Source: Aquimarina atlantica
GTDB lineage: Bacteria; Bacteroidota; Bacteroidia; Flavobacteriales; Flavobacteriaceae
Reading direction: 5' to 3'
Length of the DNA: 64,000 nucleotides
NCBI RefSeq assembly: GCF_000626715.1
Contig: NZ_AQRA01000003.1
Span: 470,626-534,625, forward strand
In this document: piece by piece, positions 26,664 through 35,781 of the stretch
How positions within the stretch are numbered: position 1 is the first letter of the stretch
How the letters are laid out: each line of letters begins with the position of its first letter
The notes under the pieces: model-generated
Database searches by the model: none
What the model was told of the DNA's origin: nothing
The model's input: only the letters and a program-made list of their open reading frames with translations
Translations under genes and position numbers: made by a program

Positions 26664-27197
26664 TATAGGTTGTTTTAAGAGAGTTATAATGATATAAACA
26701 ATAAAATCAGTTTTTTTATTGTTTGAATTGGTTGAGATACATTTAGTTAGCCTTATAAAATTAATGTTCGACCAAAGAATTAGTATGCGTAGTAGTGAAA
26801 TCTGTAGGAGATAAGGGTTAAAGTATGTTATACCATTTGTATTTTTTCTGATTAGTTGTTTAGTGGACCACTATTGTTTTTAACCCGAATTATGCACTAG
26901 AACTTCGTTATGAAGCTCTAAAGTGCAATAAAATATAAAGTTTTATCAAATTCAACATAGCACCGCTACGGTTAATTTGAGAAACATAATAAAGTGATAT
27001 ATTTTGAAGCAGTTTGGAGCTGTAGTAGATTTTCTAATGCATAATTCGGGTTTAATCGTCTTATAGGAAATGAGATATAGCGTTGATGAATCTTTTAGAA
27101 AAAAAATAGAGTTTATAGGCGAATTGACTTAGTGATATAGCTGATTTCTTTTGGTATTATAAAATAAAAAGAATCTAAAAAATGAATGTACTTAATG
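26664..27197. other. Intergenic region holding a MITE-like element
   Basis: About 530 bases without a credible gene. The middle is occupied by the inverted-repeat element at 26882-27052. The remainder is AT-rich leader of the cargo gene and trailer of the DUF5103 gene. Confidence 0.5.
26882..27052. repeat. MITE-like element with 21-bp terminal inverted repeats
   Basis: The left arm (26882-26902, beginning AACCCGAATTATGCA) and right arm (27032-27052) are reverse complements at 20 of 21 positions. The 129-base interior has nested imperfect pairing, with TCAAATTCAAC against GTTAATTTGA and ACCG-CTA-CGGT at the tip. There is no coding capacity. The layout suggests a non-autonomous mobile element or a large structured repeat. 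No target duplication is evident. Confidence 0.55.
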
Positions 27198-28469
27198 TTA
27201 ATTTGTAATATTAGCCGAGTTTCCTGTTCCTTTTCCGATAACCCTATCGTAGCGTGCTCCGGGAGCTCTGTAATAAGGTAATACAGTATACTCATTTTCA
27301 GTTTCATCAAAATTACCGCTAATAAAACCTGGATCTATAGTTCCGTCTGGTCTTAAGAGAACATATTTGTAATTATAAAATCCCTGTTTAAAAATACTTT
27401 TATTGTAGTACCTGCCACTTTCTTTATCGTATTGAAGCAATGTTGATTCATCTAGAGTATAGTTGTTAAAATTACCATAGATATGAATTTCTCCCCCTTC
27501 TAGAGGTTCATAACATTCTAGCGAAAAGTGCATCCAAACATAATCTGCTTCTACATTATTATTTTCGGCATCCAGGTTTCTAATAACAAAATTACCATTG
27601 ATATCAGGGTTATATGTATATCTTCGATTGGCTCTAACTCGATTAGAGTATAGGTAGTTGTGATAGATATCTTTTAGTTCTATGCTTCGTGTGCTTACTG
27701 TAGATGCTCTGATGTCTTTACTGTCAAAAAATAAAAATTCATTTCCTCCCCAAAAACTAGATTCCTGGTCATATTTGTATACTAGACTATTAGCAATAGT
27801 GAATTGAGGAACCAAATTAGTAATTGCATTTTTGAGATCGTTATTTTGCATCACCAAAGTTTTTACAGTTTGTCGAGGATTTCTTAAAATTTCGTTTGGT
27901 GAGTTTATTTCGAACTGTACAGATTGTTTGGTGTCTATATGTTTAAGATCTCTAGATCTTTTGGTGTATACTTTTACCGATGTTAAGGGTTCATAAACAA
28001 TAAACTTTCTCGAGAATACAACTTCATCATCATCATTGTATATTTCTATAAGGTAGTTTCCGCTTACTTTAAGCCTTCTGGTATCTTCGTTTGGAATGCT
28101 TAAGGTATAATGACTATACATTTGTAATGTATTAAAAGAATTCTCATAGTTTACAATCCTAATTTCATCAAAACCGTCCAGAAATTCATTTTTATATAAG
28201 GAAGAAGGTGTCCAATCAAAGTTATAATGACTTATTCTGTAATAATAATCAGATTCATCTCCATTAATATCATCAAAAGTGATTCTAAAAGGATCTCCGA
28301 GTTTAAGTATAGGTATTCCAGAGAATTCTGCGCCCGTAAGCAGTTGGATTGTTTTAATGTGATTGGCAGTATTGGTTTCACTTACAGCTGATTGACTATA
28401 AAAGGTATAAGGAGCAACAATATGCATTAGTAGGAGTAGAAGAGATGATTTAAATCTTTGTGACATCAT
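27198..28469 (-). CDS. DUF5103 protein, type IX secretion plug type
   Basis: A 423-residue secreted protein with signal peptide (cleaved near TFYSQS). It carries the DUF5103 pattern: KTIQLLTGAEFSGIPILKLGDP, SDYYYRISHYNFDWTPS, then FVVRNLDA-type strands and a C-terminal immunoglobulin-like part (GGEIHIYGNFNNYTL). In Flavobacterium johnsoniae a DUF5103 protein is the 'Plug' that closes the periplasmic end of the empty SprA translocon. This is the likely role here, although paralogs exist. The first ATG is at 28469 (MMSQRF); the longer frame opens with TTG. It is divergent from nqrA. Confidence 0.85.
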   Translation of the reverse strand: MMSQRFKSSLLLLLMHIVAPYTFYSQSAVSETNTANHIKTIQLLTGAEFSGIPILKLGDPFRITFDDINGDESDYYYRISHYNFDWTPSSLYKNEFLDGFDEIRIVNYENSFNTLQMYSHYTLSIPNEDTRRLKVSGNYLIEIYNDDDEVVFSRKFIVYEPLTSVKVYTKRSRDLKHIDTKQSVQFEINSPNEILRNPRQTVKTLVMQNNDLKNAITNLVPQFTIANSLVYKYDQESSFWGGNEFLFFDSKDIRASTVSTRSIELKDIYHNYLYSNRVRANRRYTYNPDINGNFVIRNLDAENNNVEADYVWMHFSLECYEPLEGGEIHIYGNFNNYTLDESTLLQYDKESGRYYNKSIFKQGFYNYKYVLLRPDGTIDPGFISGNFDETENEYTVLPYYRAPGARYDRVIGKGTGNSANITN

Positions 28470-28611
28470 ATAAAGAATTGTGGGTATAAATATAAGCAAA
28501 ATGTGTGCCTAAAGAATAAAGAGTGTTTTTTTGAGTCGCAGATCATTATTTAGAAACATTATAAATAAAATCTTATAACAAAACCAGCTTTCACTTACGT
28601 GTTTTAATTAG

Positions 28612-28619
28612 TAAATTTG
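28612..28619 (+). promoter_or_regulatory. Putative -7 box (TAAATTTG) of the nqr operon
   Basis: It matches TAnnTTTG 36 bases before the nqrA ATG. A TTTC about 19 bases further upstream could be a weak -33 element. Confidence 0.45.
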
Positions 28620-28655
28620 CACGATTTTTTTAGTTAATTAACATAGACTACAAAT

Positions 28656-30011
28656 ATGTCAAAAGACATTCGTATCAGAAAAGGCTTAGACATTAAGCTT
28701 GTTGGCGAAGCAGAAAAAGTTACTGTAGATGCCATAAGAAGTAATGTTTACGCAATTAGGCCTGACGATTTTCACGGTATAGTACCAAAGGTTGTTGCTA
28801 AACAAGGTACAGAGGTTAAAGCCGGCGAACCACTTTTTTATTCAAAATCTAATGAAAAAATGCTTTTTCCTTCTCCTGTTAGCGGAGAAGTAATAGAGAT
28901 TGTACGTGGTGCCAAAAGAAAGATTTTAGCTTTTAAGATTCTTGGAGACAAGGAACAAAAATATGCAGACTTTGGTGTAAAGGATGTAAATTCTATGAGT
29001 GGGGATGATATTAAATCCCACCTTTTAGCATCAGGTTGCTGGCCATTTATTAAACAGCGCCCCTATGATGTAATTGCTAATCCCGATGTAGCTCCAAAAG
29101 CTATTTTTATTTCGGGATATACGACTGCTCCTTTGGCAGCAGATAGTGATTATGTATTAGAAGGGAAAGAAAAAGAACTTCAAACTGCGGTTACTGCATT
29201 AAGCAAACTAACCGAAGGTAAAGTACATATTTCTGTTGGTAAAAAAGGAAATTCACCACTATCTGGTCTAGAGAATAGTACAATTCATAATGTTTCGGGA
29301 CCTCATCCTGCAGGAAATGTGAGTGTACAAATTGCCAAAATAGATCCTATTAATAAAGGGGAAGCAGTTTGGGTAGTAAATCCACAAGACCTGGTCGTTA
29401 TTGGAGAATTGTTATTAACTGGAAAATTTAATGCAGAAAGAACAATAGCTTTGGCTGGTTCGTCGGTCAAAACTCCTAAATATTTTAAAACTAAGATTGG
29501 AGCTGAGGTGTCATCAGTAGTATATGCTTCTGGAGTACATGATGAAGGAAATATTAGAGTGATTAGTGGAGATGTACTTACTGGAGAAAATGTAAAACCA
29601 GATGGTTACCTTGGATATTATCATAATAGCATAACAGTTATTCCCGAAGGAGACGATTATGAACTTTTTGGATGGAATAAACCTATTTTCAATAAGATTT
29701 CACCTTCTAGAGCACTTACTTTTTCCTGGTTGTTTCCTAATAAAAAGTATGAGCTTACTACCAATACAAATGGTGAACACAGAGCTTTTGTAGTTACAGG
29801 AAATTATGAAAATGTATTTCCACTAGATATTTATCCGCTACAATTACTTAAAGCATGTGTGGTAAATGACTTAGATGCAATGGAACAATTAGGAATGTAT
29901 GAGGTAGCTCCAGAAGATTTTGCTCTTACAGAGTTTATATGTGTTTCTAAACAACCACATCAACAAATTATAAGAGAAGGGTTAGACCTAATGTTAAAAG
30001 AAATAGGATAG
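28656..30011 (+). CDS. nqrA: Na+-translocating NADH:quinone reductase subunit A
   Basis: NqrA is the cytosolic peripheral subunit of the sodium-pumping NADH dehydrogenase and is implicated in quinone interaction. It is 451 residues, of usual length. It starts with the family segment DIRIRKGLDIKLVGEAEK and includes a lipoyl-like hybrid motif (PLFYSKSNEKMLFPSPVSGEV) and GPHPAGNVSVQIAKIDPI. It is the first gene of the six-gene nqrABCDEF operon. The gap to nqrB is 4 bases. A TAnnTTTG box precedes it. Confidence 0.96.
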   Translation: MSKDIRIRKGLDIKLVGEAEKVTVDAIRSNVYAIRPDDFHGIVPKVVAKQGTEVKAGEPLFYSKSNEKMLFPSPVSGEVIEIVRGAKRKILAFKILGDKEQKYADFGVKDVNSMSGDDIKSHLLASGCWPFIKQRPYDVIANPDVAPKAIFISGYTTAPLAADSDYVLEGKEKELQTAVTALSKLTEGKVHISVGKKGNSPLSGLENSTIHNVSGPHPAGNVSVQIAKIDPINKGEAVWVVNPQDLVVIGELLLTGKFNAERTIALAGSSVKTPKYFKTKIGAEVSSVVYASGVHDEGNIRVISGDVLTGENVKPDGYLGYYHNSITVIPEGDDYELFGWNKPIFNKISPSRALTFSWLFPNKKYELTTNTNGEHRAFVVTGNYENVFPLDIYPLQLLKACVVNDLDAMEQLGMYEVAPEDFALTEFICVSKQPHQQIIREGLDLMLKEIG

Positions 30012-30015
30012 TGCT

Positions 30016-31242
30016 ATGGGATTAAAAGATAAATTACATAAACTAAAACTTAAGTATAAAGACAAAAAGATTGCCCCTGCATTTAATGCAATCCATACGT
30101 TTTTATATTTACCAAATGAGACTACACATTCCGGTGCTCATGTTCGTGGTGCAGATGATTTGAAACGTACCATGAATACTGTAATCATGGCTTTAATACC
30201 ATGTTTGATATTTGGAATGTTTAATGCTGGATATCAGCATCACTTAGCAGCAGGAGAAATAGAAGCCGTAACTAATGGTTTTTTTAGTTCAGGGTTTTGG
30301 TCTTTAGATAACCTTACCGTAGGATTATGGAAAGTATTACCACTGGTAATTATTTCTTATGGGGTAGGACTTGCAGTAGAAATTTTGTTTGCGGTTATTA
30401 AAAAGCATGAAGTAGAAGAAGGATACCTTGTAACAGGGATGTTGGTTCCTTTAATTGTACCTGTGGATACTCCATTATGGATGTTAGCCGTTGCAGTTAT
30501 TTTTGGAGTTGTAATAGGTAAAGAAGTATTTGGAGGAACAGGGATGAATATCCTAAACCCAGCCCTTACTATTAGAGCATTCTTATTTTTTGCTTATCCA
30601 ACATGGATGTCGGGTGATAAGGTATGGGTACATGGAGCTGTAGAAAGAGCAAACGAAATAGCAGGAGGAGCAGAACTTGATGCAATGTCGGGAGAAACTG
30701 TTCTAGGGGCTTTAGCTCAAGGAAAAGAACTTACCTATTCAGTTTCAGATATGTTTTTAGGATTTATACCAGGTTCGGTAGGAGAAACCTCTGCAATATT
30801 AATTTTATTGGCAGGGTTATTCTTAATCTTTACAAAGATCGGAAGCTGGAGAATTATGGTAAGTGCTGTATTAGGTGCTTTGGTAATGGGATTAATCTTT
30901 AATGGAGTGGTAAGCGCAGAATGGATTAATGAAGGAAGTAAGTTTTATAGTCTAATGAGTACAGAATTCTGGCATCATTTAATTATTGGAGGATTTGCTT
31001 TCGGAGTTGTTTTTATGGCAACTGATCCGGTAACAGCATCGCAAACCAATAAAGGAAAATGGATCTATGGATTCCTTATCGGATTTATCTCAATACTTAT
31101 TCGAGTATTTAATCCAGCGTATCCAGAAGGAGTGATGCTAGCTATTTTATTAATGAATGTATTTGCTCCAACTATTGATCACTATGTGGTTCAAGGAAAT
31201 ATCAAGAAAAGAATGAAACGTTTAAAACTAAAAACGGCGTAG
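30016..31242 (+). CDS. nqrB: Na+-translocating NADH:quinone reductase subunit B
   Basis: NqrB is a membrane subunit of about ten helices that carries covalently bound FMN and riboflavin and is related to RnfD. The 408 residues include TMNTVIMALIPCLIFGM, GGTGMNILNPALTIRAFLFF and GFAFGVVFMATDPVTAS. The FMN-attachment Thr corresponds to Thr228 in AMSGETVLGALA. The usual motif is S-G-A-T, so the third residue is Glu here, while Ser, Gly and Thr are kept. Flavinylation by ApbE is expected (apbE is at 44064). Spacing to nqrC is 3 bases. Confidence 0.96.
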   Translation: MGLKDKLHKLKLKYKDKKIAPAFNAIHTFLYLPNETTHSGAHVRGADDLKRTMNTVIMALIPCLIFGMFNAGYQHHLAAGEIEAVTNGFFSSGFWSLDNLTVGLWKVLPLVIISYGVGLAVEILFAVIKKHEVEEGYLVTGMLVPLIVPVDTPLWMLAVAVIFGVVIGKEVFGGTGMNILNPALTIRAFLFFAYPTWMSGDKVWVHGAVERANEIAGGAELDAMSGETVLGALAQGKELTYSVSDMFLGFIPGSVGETSAILILLAGLFLIFTKIGSWRIMVSAVLGALVMGLIFNGVVSAEWINEGSKFYSLMSTEFWHHLIIGGFAFGVVFMATDPVTASQTNKGKWIYGFLIGFISILIRVFNPAYPEGVMLAILLMNVFAPTIDHYVVQGNIKKRMKRLKLKTA

Positions 31243-31245
31243 ATC

Positions 31246-32001
31246 ATGGCAATTAATACAGATAAAAATTCATATACAATCCTATTTGCCATTGCAATGG
31301 TGGTTGTGGTTGGTTCTTTATTAGCATTTACAGCATCTTCATTAAAAGGAAGAATAGATGCTAATAAACGTACAGAAAAACAGCAGAATATTCTATTTGC
31401 TATGGGAGTTGCAGATACCGAAGACCCTAATGAGTTTGTACCTGCAGAAAAAGCTCAGGAATTATTTGATAAGTATGTAGGTAATGAACAATATATTATT
31501 ACTGGTAGTACAGCTCAAAAAACAGATAATGCATTTGATATTGAAGTAAAAAAGGAAAATGATAAAGTAAAGCAGGATCCTAATTACGAAAGAAAAATGC
31601 CTCTGTTTATAGGTAAAAAAGATGGCCAGGAATATTACGTGGTTCCGATGAGAGGTAATGGATTATGGGATGCAATTTGGGGATATGTTTCTTTGGATAA
31701 GGAATTTAAAACCGTTAAAGGAGCATTCTTTGATCATAAAGGAGAAACACCAGGACTAGGAGCTAATATTAAAGAAGCATATTTTAGAGATGATTTTATA
31801 GGAGAAAGTATTTTAGATGCATCAGGAAACTATAAAGGAATTACTGTGAAAAAAGGAAATGCAGACCCTAAAAATGAAGATAAAAGTGATAATGAAGTAG
31901 ATGCCATGGCAGGAGCAACAATAACAGGAGATGGTGTTACGGCAATGGTAAAGAAGGGAATAAAGATGTATCAACCTTATTTCGAAACTTTAAAAAAATA
32001 A
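31246..32001 (+). CDS. nqrC: Na+-translocating NADH:quinone reductase subunit C
   Basis: NqrC is a single-helix membrane protein with a periplasmic FMN-binding domain. The 251 residues have a transmembrane segment at about 11-33 and the ApbE flavinylation motif DAMAGATIT, giving Thr225 as the FMN attachment site, the same number as in Vibrio NqrC. KGETPGLGANI is the other conserved block. It lies 3 bases from both nqrB and nqrD. Confidence 0.96.
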   Translation: MAINTDKNSYTILFAIAMVVVVGSLLAFTASSLKGRIDANKRTEKQQNILFAMGVADTEDPNEFVPAEKAQELFDKYVGNEQYIITGSTAQKTDNAFDIEVKKENDKVKQDPNYERKMPLFIGKKDGQEYYVVPMRGNGLWDAIWGYVSLDKEFKTVKGAFFDHKGETPGLGANIKEAYFRDDFIGESILDASGNYKGITVKKGNADPKNEDKSDNEVDAMAGATITGDGVTAMVKKGIKMYQPYFETLKK

Positions 32002-32004
32002 CAA

Positions 32005-32697
32005 ATGGCTGAAGTAACAGAAGAAAAAGTTAAAGTAAAAGAGCCTAAAGAGCCTTTGTTTTCAAAGAAAAACAAGAAATTACTAACAGACCCTCTTGCC
32101 GATAATAACCCAATTACTATCCAGGTATTAGGAATATGTTCTGCTTTGGCGATTACTGCACAATTGAAACCTTCAATTGTAATGGCAATTTCGGTAATCT
32201 TTGTATTAGGAATAGGTAATGTGGTTATTTCTTTGATGAGAAATATCATCCCTTCAAAAATTAGAATTATTGTTCAGCTAGTAGTAGTGGCAGCTTTGGT
32301 GATTATAGTAGATCAAGTCCTTAAAGCATTTGCCTATACTTTAAGTAAAGAGCTGTCTGTATTTATAGGATTGATTATTACCAATTGTATTATTATGGGA
32401 CGTTTTGAAGCATTTGCTTTGGGTAACGGTCCCTGGAAATCTTTTCTTGACGGAATTGGTAATGCAGCCGGTTATGGAGTACTATTGATTATAGTTGCTT
32501 TCTTTAGAGAGTTGTTAGGATCAGGTACCTTATTTGGCGCTAAAGTATTAGGAGATCCTATAGAAAAAACAGGGTTGTATGCTTTGGGATATGAAAATAA
32601 TGGATTTATGGTATTGGCTCCAATGGCATTAATTACAGTAGGAATCATCATCTGGATTCAAAGAAGTAGAAATAAAGCATTAATAGAAGATCATTAA
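32005..32697 (+). CDS. nqrD: Na+-translocating NADH:quinone reductase subunit D
   Basis: NqrD is a six-helix membrane subunit homologous to RnfE and NqrE. With NqrE it holds an intramembrane iron centre. The 230 residues include [23 protein letters not shown] with the conserved Cys, and [20 protein letters not shown] with the second. The N-terminus has about 20 additional charged residues ([18 protein letters not shown]) before the first helix. It lies 3 bases after nqrC and 13 before nqrE. Confidence 0.95.
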   Translation: MAEVTEEKVKVKEPKEPLFSKKNKKLLTDPLADNNPITIQVLGICSALAITAQLKPSIVMAISVIFVLGIGNVVISLMRNIIPSKIRIIVQLVVVAALVIIVDQVLKAFAYTLSKELSVFIGLIITNCIIMGRFEAFALGNGPWKSFLDGIGNAAGYGVLLIIVAFFRELLGSGTLFGAKVLGDPIEKTGLYALGYENNGFMVLAPMALITVGIIIWIQRSRNKALIEDH

Positions 32698-32710
32698 AAT
32701 AAAAGGAGAC

Positions 32711-33427
32711 ATGGAATATTTAGAATTATTTTTAAAATCGATCTTCATAGATAATATGGTATTCGCATTCTTCTTAGGAATGTGTTCATACCTAGCTGTA
32801 TCTAAAAAAGTATCTACTGCGGTAGGACTGGGTGCTGCAGTGATATTTGTATTAGCTATTACAGTACCGTTAAACTTTTTATTAGATAAATACATTCTTA
32901 GAGAAGGTGCTCTAGTATGGTTAGGACCAGAATATGCTGATTATGACTTAAGTTTCTTAACCTTTATATTGTTTATTGCTACGATTGCAACTATGGTGCA
33001 ATTGGTAGAAATAATAGTTGAGAAATTTTCACCATCATTATATAATTCTCTGGGTATATTTTTGCCATTAATAGCGGTGAACTGTGCAATCCTTGGGGGA
33101 TCATTATTTATGCAGCAAAAAGAATTTGCAACAATTTCTCATGCAGCTGTATATGGTATAGGATCTGGTATAGGATGGTTTTTAGCTATTCTTGCTATTG
33201 CAGCAATTCGTGAAAAAATCAGATACTCTAATGTACCAGCTCCTTTACGAGGCCTAGGGATTACATTTATCCTTACAGGGTTAATGGCAATTGGTTTTAT
33301 GAGTTTCGGAGGAATGCTAACAGGAGGAGATGAAGAAGAGAAGAAAGAACCTAAGGCTGTTCAGGTTGAAAAAAAAGAGACTACAAAAGAAGTAGCCGAA
33401 AATACTAACGTTACAATACTTAAATAA
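32711..33427 (+). CDS. nqrE: Na+-translocating NADH:quinone reductase subunit E
   Basis: NqrE is a six-helix partner of NqrD, inverted in the membrane. Conserved blocks are [25 protein letters not shown] and [17 protein letters not shown], each with the iron-ligand cysteine, and [22 protein letters not shown]. At 238 residues it is about 35-40 longer than the usual ~200. The extra part is a highly charged C-terminal tail ([17 protein letters not shown] and on) after the last helix. The gap to nqrF is 2 bases. Confidence 0.95.
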   Translation: MEYLELFLKSIFIDNMVFAFFLGMCSYLAVSKKVSTAVGLGAAVIFVLAITVPLNFLLDKYILREGALVWLGPEYADYDLSFLTFILFIATIATMVQLVEIIVEKFSPSLYNSLGIFLPLIAVNCAILGGSLFMQQKEFATISHAAVYGIGSGIGWFLAILAIAAIREKIRYSNVPAPLRGLGITFILTGLMAIGFMSFGGMLTGGDEEEKKEPKAVQVEKKETTKEVAENTNVTILK

Positions 33428-33429
33428 TT

Positions 33430-34740
33430 ATGATATTTTTAGCATCTACCGTTGGAACAATAGCGATAACCATTATTTCATTTTTGGTTCTTATCCTGGT
33501 GTTGGTAGGAATTTTAATATTCGCAAAAGATAAGTTATTACCATCTGGACCGGTAAAAATAACTATTAATGGTGAAAAGGAGGTTGAAGTAGCTTCAGGA
33601 GGTACTTTATTATCTACTCTTGGTAATCAAAAAATATTTTTACCTTCTGCTTGTGGTGGTGGTGGAACTTGTATCCAGTGCGAATGCCATGTGTTATCAG
33701 GAGGAGGAGAAGCATTGCCTACAGAAACTCCGCATTTCTCTCGTAAAGAACTACAACATGGAGCACGTTTGGCTTGCCAGGTAAAGGTAAAGCAAGACAT
33801 GAATATCGAAATCCCTGAAGAAGTCTTTGGAATCAAGAAATGGGAAGCCGAGGTTGTACGTAATTATAATGTAGCGTCTTTTATCAAAGAATTTGTAGTT
33901 CGTATTCCAGAAGATATGGGGTATAAAGCAGGAGGGTATATTCAGATAGAAATTCCACAATGTGAGATTAAATATTCTGATATAGATATCACTGCTCATC
34001 CAGAAGAACATGAAACTCCAGATAAATTTCAGGCAGAATGGGATAAATTTGGTTTATGGCCATTAGTGATGAAGAATGATGAAACTGTAGAACGTGCTTA
34101 TTCTATGGCTTCTTATCCTGCAGAAGGAAGAGACATTATGCTTAATGTACGTATTGCTACCCCACCATGGGATCGATCTAAAAATGGATGGATGGATGTT
34201 AATCCGGGAGTAGCATCTTCTTATATATTTTCTAGAAAACCGGGAGATAAGGTAATTATTTCTGGACCTTATGGAGAATTCTTTATTAATGATTCTGAGG
34301 CAGAGATGCTTTATGTTGGTGGAGGAGCAGGTATGGCACCAATGCGATCTCACTTATACCATTTATTCAAAACTTTAGAGACCGGTCGTACTGTTACATA
34401 TTGGTATGGTGGTCGTTCTAAACGTGAATTGTTTTATTTAGATCATTTTTATGATCTTGAAAAGAAATTCCCGAATTTTAAATTCTTCCTGGCGTTATCA
34501 GAACCATTAGAAGAAGATAACTGGAAAGTGAAAAAAGATATAAATGATACCGAAGGTGATGGATTCGTAGGATTTATTCATAACTGTGTAATCGATAACT
34601 ATCTAAATCATCATGAAGCTCCAGAAGATATAGAACTATATTTCTGTGGACCGCCGTTAATGAATAAGGCAGTACAGAAAATGGGAGAAGATTTTGGTAT
34701 TCCAGACGAACATATTAGATTCGATGACTTTGGAGGATAA
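33430..34740 (+). CDS. nqrF: Na+-translocating NADH:quinone reductase subunit F (NADH dehydrogenase)
   Basis: NqrF is the electron-input subunit that oxidises NADH. The 436 residues comprise an N-terminal membrane anchor (about 10-32), a [2Fe-2S] ferredoxin domain with Cys75, Cys81, Cys84 and Cys116 (ACGGGGTCIQCEC), an FAD domain with RAYSMASYPAEG, and an NAD-binding domain with GGGAGMAPMRSH. The C-terminal ELYFCGPPLMNKAV and DDFGG are typical. It is the last gene of the operon and is followed by a strong terminator. Confidence 0.96.
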   Translation: MIFLASTVGTIAITIISFLVLILVLVGILIFAKDKLLPSGPVKITINGEKEVEVASGGTLLSTLGNQKIFLPSACGGGGTCIQCECHVLSGGGEALPTETPHFSRKELQHGARLACQVKVKQDMNIEIPEEVFGIKKWEAEVVRNYNVASFIKEFVVRIPEDMGYKAGGYIQIEIPQCEIKYSDIDITAHPEEHETPDKFQAEWDKFGLWPLVMKNDETVERAYSMASYPAEGRDIMLNVRIATPPWDRSKNGWMDVNPGVASSYIFSRKPGDKVIISGPYGEFFINDSEAEMLYVGGGAGMAPMRSHLYHLFKTLETGRTVTYWYGGRSKRELFYLDHFYDLEKKFPNFKFFLALSEPLEEDNWKVKKDINDTEGDGFVGFIHNCVIDNYLNHHEAPEDIELYFCGPPLMNKAVQKMGEDFGIPDEHIRFDDFGG

Positions 34741-34768
34741 AAATAATTTTTCAGATATAGTATAAATA

Positions 34769-34800
34769 AGAAACCGATACTTTTAAGTATCGGTTTTTTT
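34769..34800 (+). terminator. Intrinsic terminator of the nqr operon
   Basis: AAACCGATACTT pairs with AAGTATCGGTTT around TT and is followed by a T-run. It lies 30 bases after the nqrF stop. Confidence 0.85.
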
Positions 34801-34938
34801 ATAGAAATACATAACATCTCCTGTCAAAAACGGGTATATGTATACTTATACTCCTCGATAGCAAAAGATAATTTTAACCTTTTGTTGAATTATGATACTC
34901 AGATTATTAATATTTTTATACACTAAATATCTGTTATA

Positions 34939-35709
34939 ATGAGGTCAAGGATTACTTTAATTTCGGCTTTTTCAATAGTAAACCTGCTGATAGGTAGGTT
35001 ATTTCAGGAAAGCCTGCAAATTATTTGTTTTTCAGAACTTATTGCCGTTGCAGTTTCCAGCTTTATATTTTGGAACCTGGCCATGCCTCAAATCAAACGT
35101 GCTATTCGATATTGGAATGTATTTACAACTCCTAAGCATATATTGGCCCATAGTGGCATGGCGATTTTTACAAGTGTTTTAAATATAGTAATAAGCCAGG
35201 CTTTGATTTTGTTTCTGATGCTTTATGTATATCAATGTACTTCGCCAAGCTTCAGTTTTATTAATGCAAGCTTAACCAATAATATAGCCGTAAATCTTCT
35301 GTGTTATTTTTCATTGGTATTTTATAGTATGCATAGAAATCTTAAAAACGATACTCCTGGAGAAAGTAATATGCCAACAGCGTCTAAGTCGAATACTAAC
35401 TTTGTAAGCTTAACTTACGGAAATACAAAAAAGATTATTTCTACCGAGGACATAAAATTTATAGAGGCATCTAATAACTGTATAATATTTAATACTAATG
35501 AAGGTAAATTTGTTAGATATCAAAGCCTGAAAGCATTTTTAAACGAGTATAATGGCGCTGATTTTAAACGAGTACATCGGTCATATGCCGTAAACATTAA
35601 GTATATTAACTGTATTCAGAAAAATAAAAATGGAGATGGTGTTATTACGCTTACAGATAATAAAACAATTAAACTTAGTAGAACGTATAGATCATCGTTG
35701 GTGATGTAG
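34939..35709 (+). CDS. Membrane-anchored LytTR transcriptional regulator
   Basis: A 256-residue protein with three or four hydrophobic segments in its first 140 residues, followed by a short linker and a C-terminal LytTR DNA-binding domain (about 155-256; NTKKIISTEDIKFIEASNNCIIF, FKRVHRSYAVNIKYINCIQ). No receiver domain is present, so it is a one-component membrane regulator rather than a classical response regulator. No kinase gene is adjacent. The DUF5916 gene starts 72 bases downstream and is the likeliest target or operon partner. Confidence 0.85.
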   Translation: MRSRITLISAFSIVNLLIGRLFQESLQIICFSELIAVAVSSFIFWNLAMPQIKRAIRYWNVFTTPKHILAHSGMAIFTSVLNIVISQALILFLMLYVYQCTSPSFSFINASLTNNIAVNLLCYFSLVFYSMHRNLKNDTPGESNMPTASKSNTNFVSLTYGNTKKIISTEDIKFIEASNNCIIFNTNEGKFVRYQSLKAFLNEYNGADFKRVHRSYAVNIKYINCIQKNKNGDGVITLTDNKTIKLSRTYRSSLVM

Positions 35710-35781
35710 TTAACTCCTCTTTTTACCCTTTTATCGCCTCATATTACCCCTTTTCTTTTTTAAAACTAACATGCATATCAG

